Assembly: GCA_015680685.1 (NCBI GenBank)
Contig: MNCI01011418.1
Span: 1-64,000, forward strand
DNA from: Gnetum montanum
Taxonomy: Eukaryota > Streptophyta > Gnetopsida > Gnetales > Gnetaceae
Length of the DNA stretch: 64,000 bases
Direction: 5' to 3'
Below the pieces are notes generated by a model. That model was not told the origin of the DNA. It ran no database searches and saw only the letters and a program-made list of their open reading frames with translations. A program made the position numbers and the translations under genes. Positions 57,121-64,000 of the stretch are shown piece after piece (position 1 is the first letter of the stretch; the number at the start of each line of letters is the position of its first letter).

Positions 57121-58547
57121 TGAAACACCACTAATTTTGGCCTAACACTATGAAATGAGAACAACTCAGAGCCTTTTGAGCCTTTGGAGGTAAAATTTTA
57201 CTAAGGCGTGGAACTCACATCGGGCTTGTCAAGATAGGCTTGCTCACACTGGGCTTGTCAAGTCGAGCTTGCCCTCAACGTGAGCAACTCCAACAAATTC
57301 AAGATTAAGTCAAAGATGGTCCAATCTGAGGGTGCAAATCATCTTCATAGAGCCATTGTTGTCCACTTCAAGTTTCAGCATTTGGAAGTTCAAATTTTGG
57401 GCCAAATTGCACAAATTTTCTTAGTCACACTGAGGTCACGCTCCGCTCACACTAACAGCGTGAGCCCAGCTTGAGCTTCCAAGAGTGGCTCAACTCGAGG
57501 CACACCCAAGCTCAGTTTTCAACATGCAGTTCACTCTCAGGGTCAACCACAGTCAAGAAATTGTTGTGCTCAAAGAATAGGCTTCAAAGATCAAAAATTT
57601 ATGTGAAATGTATCATTTTCATCTTTATCATGCCTAGGTCACGCTCAGGTCACACTGAGCTCACGTTGGCAACGTGAGTACTGATCACGCCTAGTCAAAA
57701 GCACGTCAAACACATGCTGAGGACATGCCAAGATAAAATAAACTTACATTGGAAGCTTTTGTGAAACAAAAATGCTTGAAATAGCCATAAAACCACTCAC
57801 ATTAGCACCCTGTAGTAGTCAATCCATGGATTGAGAAGTTCCAAACGAACCAGAGTCAATTTCTCTTCTTGTACACTATCATTTTTATTGTAAATTTTCA
57901 CCATTTGTGAGTTTTTAAAGCTCTTACGCTCTAGATTGTATCTACTTCTATGGGCGTAAGCTAGCTTGCATAAGCCAATACACACTGTAAGATATAATGC
58001 ATCCAATCAAGAACGTAGCTTGCCTACGCACGTCAAATTCACATGCAGCTGTCCATCAAACACCTATCACATGATCCATTTCCCTCTCATCTCTCAGACA
58101 TTCATCTCATCCATGAATTCTACACCCAAGCCTAGCCAAACCTTATAAATACCCTGTCCATTCACATAAATGGGGTTGGCAATTTTGAAGGTTGACAACT
58201 TTGGGAGCATTAATTAGCAACTTTGGACACTCGGGCACATGTGACACCTAGCATCCAAGCACCTATAAACACACCACTTCGGGGCTTAGCACTTGACTTG
58301 GGATCCACACACACAACTACACTTTGACTGGTGCACATTATTGTTAAGCAATACAATACAATTCATTATCGCCTTCCATTATATTGTTTGCTCTATTTTT
58401 AATCTATTTTGCGCTTCTATATATGCTTTGTTTACATTTCATACGTCACCAGTTACGATAACCCCAATGCAAGCCATAGCTTACGCTCGGGGAAGTCCTT
58501 GGTTGATTTGCATGCAGACCATCCAAGGCACTCTGCCTTCATTTTTT
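57121..58547 (+). repeat. E2 3' LTR, 3'-truncated
   Basis: Starts TGAAACACC. TATAAATACC lies at about 58145. It has TCACGCTC/GAGCGTGA-like words and GCTTGTCAAG repeats in U3. It stops near CATTTTTTGTA (58547); the 5' LTR continues 105 bp further (47768-47873). Confidence 0.8.
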
Positions 58548-58645
58548 GTACTATAATTATATGCTTTGATTACACTTAACCATATCTTTGTACATCACAA
58601 GTTTAATTGGAAAGACAATGCATCACCTTAGGGCAAGATTCACTT
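58548..58645 (+). mobile_element. Fragment of an A1-type LTR
   Basis: ATTACACTTAACCATATCTTTGTA...GGCAAGATTCACTT is closely similar to 21052-21128 in the A1 LTR. It is neither an LTR end nor part of E2, so it marks a recombination junction. Confidence 0.65.
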
Positions 58646-58658
58646 AGTCAAGGGGGTA
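58646..58658 (+). promoter_or_regulatory. A-family polypurine tract
   Basis: AGTCAAGGGGGTA before TGATGAGTC. Its presence shows the following LTR was once a 3' LTR. Confidence 0.75.
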
Positions 58659-59540
58659 TGATGAGTCATCATTATATCAACCCCGATATTGGATACCTGA
58701 TATCAAGGCTCTGATATCAGATACACAATATCAGGTCCCAAGAAATGATGTTAGATATCTGATATCATCTCTTCCGCACTAGCCTATAAATACAACACTT
58801 GGGTGCATTACTAGGACATAGTTTTAGTTCTCAATTTTTAATAGTCTTTCTTAGATTTTTGAATTCAAGTGCTATTATTCCTAGTGCATGCCCACAATCT
58901 AATATTTGTAATCGTATGACACCTTTGTTCGATTGTGACATACTTAGACACATTATGTGACTGGTAATAAAGATTGAGAGTACTTCCATCATTACCGCAT
59001 TCACTTAGATTTATTATTAGTTTAGTTATTTAATTATTTAATTATTTACTTTTTTCTTTAATAATATTTTCATTTATTTCTATTTAATATTCCTATCATT
59101 AAGCATAATGAATACAAATTAATCACAAGCACTTAAGTGTAAGTACTTGGTAATCCAATAGTGTATCATTTGGCACACCCAGTGATGTATGCTTGGCAAT
59201 CCCAATGGTATTTATATGAAGTCCAAGGTATTTATAGACGACTGGGGACCGATACTCATTGTATATAGGCTAGTTTAGATCTTATTTTCCATTGTTCATT
59301 GGCTTAATTAATCTATATCTTTATCATCATTAGGAGTAGCATAGAATTAGATAACATCATATACCTCACTTTGGACTACACCATACAAGCTACCACTAGT
59401 CCAAGTGGAAACACAATGAACTACAATCAAAGCATAACAATTTAGATGCACAACTAGTTCCATCCATGGAATTTGACTGGATCATGCGTGAACGCTTGTG
59501 ATTCATATGGTTGGATGTAGGGGTACCTTGCTACTCATCA
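58659..59540 (+). repeat. LTR shared between an upstream A element (3') and A3 (5')
   Basis: 882 bp, preceded by a polypurine tract and followed by a primer site, so it has both a 3' and a 5' LTR context. GATATC palindromes (58680-58770: GATACCTGATATC, GATATCAGATA, GATATCTGATATC) precede TATAAATA at 58785-58792. Confidence 0.85.
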
Positions 59541-59541
59541 T

Positions 59542-59559
59542 TGGCACCATTACTAGGGA
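59542..59559 (+). promoter_or_regulatory. A3 primer-binding site
   Basis: TGGCACCATTACTAGGGA, tRNA-Asp-type with several transitions. Confidence 0.7.
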
Positions 59560-59662
59560 CAGTGCTAGTTATCTAGATTAGTTATATCATACACGATCAT
59601 TGTACAGGTATTAACAATATATTCTCTAGAAAATATTAAATCACATACACCATAAGCCAACA

Positions 59663-62110
59663 ACATCTCTTTCATAAGAAAGCGATAATGAACTATATAA
59701 CAAAAACATTCATTTGGGAACTAATGAGATATATGGTGAGGAAAATTGGAGTGACCAACCTTATGTAGGGGTTTCTTATGTTCATAATCACCCTAGCAAC
59801 ACTCAAAGACTACATTCACCTAAGGTAGACAACCTTGGAGGAGATGAAGTGACTCTTGGACCAAGGAAGGCCTCAAGGCCTAAGACCTCCTCAAAACCAA
59901 GAAATGATCAATCAAAGGACCTTGGGGAACATCATAGAAGCCATGGCAATCCTTCCAATTCCTCATCTTCCTCTTCCCTTTCAACATCTAGTTTTGATGA
60001 AGATGAACGTAGGTACAAAGATAAAGCTCCACTAAAGAGTCAGAATAGAAACAAAAATCAAACCTGTAAGAACACTCATAGTCATCAACATTAACATAGA
60101 CAAACTTGTCACAATCAACCGAATAGAAATTTTTATCACAACTTGTTTGATGATGATGAACCCTTATTGGCCACCAAGAGCCTAATGTAGATCATATAGG
60201 TAGTTAAGATATCTTGTAGGCATTGCAAAGAGAGTCACCTACCTAGCTTGGTATGAATAATATTCCTAAACTTGCAGGAGGCCATGATTCATATTTGCAA
60301 CATCATTTACAAGCCTTCCAAGATGCATGTGCCTTTTACAACATTGAAAGTGAGTGGAAAAAGTTTAAGCTCTTTTCTAGGACACTGATTGATAGAGCTA
60401 AACTGTGGTATAGATTGTTAAAACCAAATTCAATCCAATGATGATCCACAATGCTAGAACTCTTCAATGAGAAATACAAAACCTATGCAAGGGTGTCCAA
60501 CTTGAGGAAACAAATCTAAGGATGGAGACAAGAACAACACAAACCCTTGGACATAGCCTTAGATAGATATTATTCGCTATTGAATGGATGCCTAGGTCAT
60601 GGTTTCTTTGAGGAATAGATAATGAAATGAGCGAGATCCTTGGGATGTATGCCCTAGGTCAATTATACAAGCTACAAGCCCATCAGATCTGAGAGCTAAT
60701 CAATCATGTGGTAAAGGAAGGAGAGATGTGCAAATAGAAGAATGCCAAGAAATATCAATGGGATTCAACTCTTCAACAGAAGTAGGTCCATATCTATGGT
60801 AAGGAGGAAGAGATCTCTTTCAATAAGATGGTTCCACAATGAACCTTACCAATATAGAAGTCTATTGATGAACTTGAAGTAAAATTTAATAGGATGTCAA
60901 AATGGATATATGAAAATATTACAACCCCTTGTTGAGATGGTTGAGGAGAGGATCATGCAAAGCAAATTAGGTGATCACAATAAACAAAGGATATAGAACC
61001 AAGAAATAGCTAAGAACACTTTTTGGCAAACAAGAAAAATGGTTGAAGAAAGTGAGGCTATAGACTCAACCACAAACAAAGATAATGGATGTGGCATTTG
61101 CATATATGACCATCCAAAGGTCCATTTTCTAATCTTATTATATCTACATGAGCATGAACCAATGCATTAAACCTAAAGTTTGTATAGAAGAACATGCCTA
61201 GGAGATTTCCTTTTCCACATGGTAATTATAGATAGCTCTACAACCAATAGTACTATCCTAGGAGGCCTTCTTACTAGCCTCAACACTATCATCAACCACA
61301 GTGGCAACAACCACAGTTGTGGGGGAGGCCACCACCAAATCAACCCTATCCTTCCTATCTACCAAAACTGCATAGATATTATGCTCAACACCCTATTTCT
61401 TCAACTACATTTACATCCTCCACTTCAAATCACCACTACCACTCTCCCAAGTACCATCAACCCATGACATCCCTAAAGGAATCACCACCTTGTCCCTCTT
61501 ATCATCCATCCTACCCTCGATATTCTCATACTCCATCTCCTCATATGCCACCACCAATGACACAAGAAGGTTTGATACCACATTATCTACAAGCAAATGC
61601 CACTTGTGCTACAAATGTGCATAAACATGTTATTATAGGTAGGTCTCAACTTCCACATTAGAAACATCCCTTCTTTAGGAAAGGCCATAAGTTGAAGCAA
61701 AATACTCATGGATCTACCACATCATTTGAACTAGCACACTACCAATCTCATGTAACACCTTCCTTTTCACCACCACTATCCTTTGATCCTACACAAGGGC
61801 CATCATCCATCATTACTCCAATTCCAAACCCAAGTAATAAATCTACAAGCATGGAAATACCAAAAAATCCATGCATACCCTATCATAATCAAGGGTGAAA
61901 TCATGGGCTAGACATCTGTAACATTAACACATCTCATATCCTAATCCACCATACATATAGCAATCAAGTGTGTGACCAACAATTTATCTACCTAGCCACC
62001 GCAATACCAACAGACACCTAGTGGCTAGGAAATGAATGATTACCAATTTTTTATACATGCATGGATCCTATCTATTTGCTTATTAATCCTTGTCATGGCC
62101 AAATGTTTAG
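59663..62110 (+). pseudogene. gag: A3 gag, start codon lost
   Basis: The position of the A2 ATG (40948) reads ACA here (59663-59665). The frame then matches A2: ELxxxNEIYGEENWSDQPYVGVSY, VDNLGGDEV and so on to 60094. The core MNNIPKLAGGHDS, FQDACAFYNIESEWKKFKLF follows in another frame (60253-60441). The zinc-knuckle region near 61090 has lost its last Cys (CGICIYDHPKVHF). His/Pro/Ser-rich tail to about 62100. A deletion near 60620 removes part of the core relative to A2. Confidence 0.75.
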
Positions 62111-63480
62111 TTGTGGGGGTCACCCCCCATTCTAATCTTCAGGATTCATAAGTGTTTTCCATCTTTTTGTTTTACAATTTTTTGTCATTTTATCATTTCT
62201 TGCTACAATTTTTCTTATTCCTTTCAACTTTTTCTCTTTGTTGTTTTCATCTTCCCTATTAGTGATCTCACTTGTGAATAAAATGATCATGTTGCCCATT
62301 GAGGTAAGATTTTCTCTATGTTGTCGAGTCATAAGGAATTTATTATTTAGACAATAAGACCACATCATTCATCCACTCATTCCATTAATAAGAGGTTCTT
62401 TCCCTAGTCATAATGATATTCTTTTCCATCATCCAACCTAGAAATAAATTCATAATCATTATGTCTAGGTAGAAGAGTGCAGAACCAAGGTAGAATGTAA
62501 GGGGTGTGACATTAAGGAGATTTGTGGATTCTCTTTGGCCACTTCTATATGTTCTATCATGTTGATGAGGTTGTAATTATATCCTTGTAGATCTAATGAA
62601 AAATGGGAGTAAGAGTATCATAAAAAGCCACTGAATAATTTCTAGGTCCCACTGGAAAGACATGTCCCCATGCCTGAAGGTTGGTAGCTTCTCAAACCTT
62701 TCAAGAAAACAAAAACAAAAAAAAACATGTGCCTTCAATAAGCTCCTTCCTTGGACAAAATGTCAAGTGATGTTACTCCTTACAACTATGATACTCTTAT
62801 GGTCGTTAGCTGAAGTGATGAAACAATGCAATGTTACTGAAATGTGGCTTGGACTTGGCTTGAATCTTAGAAAGAAGGGCTCATGATTATTTAATCATTA
62901 ATAACTCACAAGGATTCATTGTGCCTATGGTAAGACACCTCATGTCCCAACTTCTACAATCCTTTCTATAGTCCATATCATCTCACTATCCATTTGATCC
63001 TAACTTGTGCTTTTGTATAATAGAGTTATTATCTCAAATTGGTGATTTTAACATATTTGTTTTGTTGCATAATTATTTATTACATTCAACTCCTTTAGTG
63101 CCTACGAACATTTTTAGGTGTGATTACATAAGGGCATTATGGGTTGGAGCCTGCTTTGTGAAGGATCCACTTGTGTAACTATTGTAACTTGTACTTGTTT
63201 AACACAAGCACATCATTTTTAACATTTCAAGAACTTCATTGTTAAATTTCATGCTTTCCCTTATCATGTAAATTGATCCATCCACAACCTCGATTTAAAC
63301 ATCTTTTTTCTTGATTCTTCCATAGCTTTTAACATCAATGACTCCACCTTCTAATGCTTCTGGTGCCTAAAACTAATTTTCCACTTACCCCAAAACCATG
63401 GATCTAACCTTAAACCTTTCCATCAATCACAAAGATTCATTTCTTATGCTTATTACCCCCATGATCTACTCATCCATGAA
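62111..63480. other. A3 spacer between gag and internal promoter
   Basis: Non-coding, closely similar to 43407-44750 of A2. Confidence 0.6.
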
Positions 63481-63485
63481 CCCCA

Positions 63486-63573
63486 ATATTGTGTACTCGA
63501 TATTGGGTGGAACACGACGTCAAATACTCGATATCAAGTACCCAATATCAAGTCGCATAAAACCTGTATATAT
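63486..63573 (+). promoter_or_regulatory. A3 internal promoter
   Basis: ATATTGTGTACTCGATATTGG, CTCGATATCAAG and CCAATATCAAG precede TATATAT at 63567-63573. Same order as A2 44757-44833. Confidence 0.65.
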
Positions 63574-64000
63574 GACCCATGCAGTATCCAAACTTCATTT
63601 TCATCATTTGTAGCTAGGGAAGTTGTTCAAATTTTCTTTCACGACTCTGAGCTATGCACAATCAATTACAACTTGCGATCTATAGCTCTCTACCACTCCT
63701 TTTTCCATACTGTTTAAACCTATATGAACTTAGAGTGTTCAAGTTAGTCGTGGGGGGTACTTGCATAGAAACTTGTGCCAATTTTTCAAAATTTTCTATT
63801 ACCTAAAGGATATTATAAGGGTAAGAAAACTAAAAACCATAAGTGTTATACTGAAAAATCAATCATGGTAATGTCAGAAACCTTAATCTTTTCATCCAAT
63901 GGACCATAACCATTATAATAAGGCACACATAAGGAAAAAGGAACCAATTGTGAAGGGTCATAGAAAAAAAGATAAATAATTTTTGGATATTTTTCCTGAT
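63574..64000 (+). other. A3 ORF2 leader, incomplete
   Basis: Non-coding leader with the conserved splice-donor context TATTATAAGG|GTAAGA (donor at 63821). The acceptor and ORF2 start would lie beyond the window. Confidence 0.5.

Larger units (their letters stand above)
47564..58547 (+). mobile_element. E2: truncated Tat/Ogre-like element without integrase core
   Basis: 5' LTR remnant, primer site, repeat-rich leader, gag-pro, short spacer, RT and two RNase H, integrase remnant, repeat array, polypurine tract, 3' LTR lacking its end. Homologous to E1 throughout the coding part, but without the antisense gene. The spacer between protease and pol is 0.8 kb instead of 5.25 kb. No target duplication, because both outer LTR ends are missing. 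More diverged and CpG-poorer than E1. Confidence 0.88.
58659..64000 (+). mobile_element. A3: non-autonomous-type A element, cut by the window end
   Basis: LTR 58659-59540, primer site, gag, spacer, internal promoter. Collinear with A2 over 39950-45340 apart from small indels. From spacing in A2, ORF2 would begin at about 64120, outside the window, so ORF2 cannot be judged. No RT motif is present before that point. Confidence 0.82.

Overview
This window is repeat DNA from a land-plant nuclear genome. I see no host gene that is clearly independent of a mobile element, and no rRNA, tRNA, CRISPR or prokaryotic feature. The plant assignment rests on Ty3/gypsy retrotransposons of two plant lineages (Tat/Ogre-like with a second RNase H, and Athila-like with a tRNA-Asp-type primer site), on GT-AG introns and on plant-style TATA boxes. 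I cannot name the species. All names below (E1, E2, A1-A4) are mine.

Layout. 1-457: reverse-oriented LTR fragment of the A family, next to an inverted repeat that contains an N. 701-17897: E1, a complete 17.2-kb Tat/Ogre-like element with LTRs of 1428 and 1448 bp and the target duplication ACAAC. 17903-20397: unassigned flank with a ~620-bp tandem duplication. 20398-39949: A1, an old Athila-like element with gag, RT, RNase H, integrase and a long 3' accessory ORF (ORF2). Its gag is split by A4 (22186-30825, minus strand, target duplication ATTAG). 39950-47563: A2, 3'-truncated. 47564-58547: E2, a second Tat-like element whose integrase core is deleted and whose LTRs are reciprocally truncated. 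58659-64000: A3, cut by the window end. A2, A3 and A4 show gag (and ORF2 where visible) but no RT or integrase, so they look like non-autonomous partners of an A1-type element.

The most interesting content is an accessory-gene system. E1 carries, antisense between protease and RT, an eight-exon gene (6695-10949, minus). All seven of its introns are GT-AG, and exon phases join into one 1157-codon frame broken only by six nonsense codons. It has a basic N-terminus, a degenerate FCP1/HAD-like segment, a putative plant-transposon-protein domain, 16-residue repeats, a coiled coil and an acidic tail. The Athila-like elements carry a sense, intronless ORF2 that appears to share the plant-transposon-protein domain and the C-terminal coiled coil. 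ORF2 sits behind its own TATA box and a conserved splice acceptor that abuts the ATG. The motif upstream of that internal TATA box matches the motif in the element's own LTR: GATATC palindromes in A2-A4, GACTAGGC repeats in A1.

Decay is mostly point mutation. Nearly all in-frame stops in E1 can be explained by C-to-T (or G-to-A) change in Gln, Arg or Trp codons, as expected of methylated, silenced plant repeats. By reading alone, E1 is CpG-rich and youngest (LTRs about 95% identical over the first 245 bp), E2 is older, and A1 is the most decayed. All homology statements come from reading the sequence; no database or alignment program was used.
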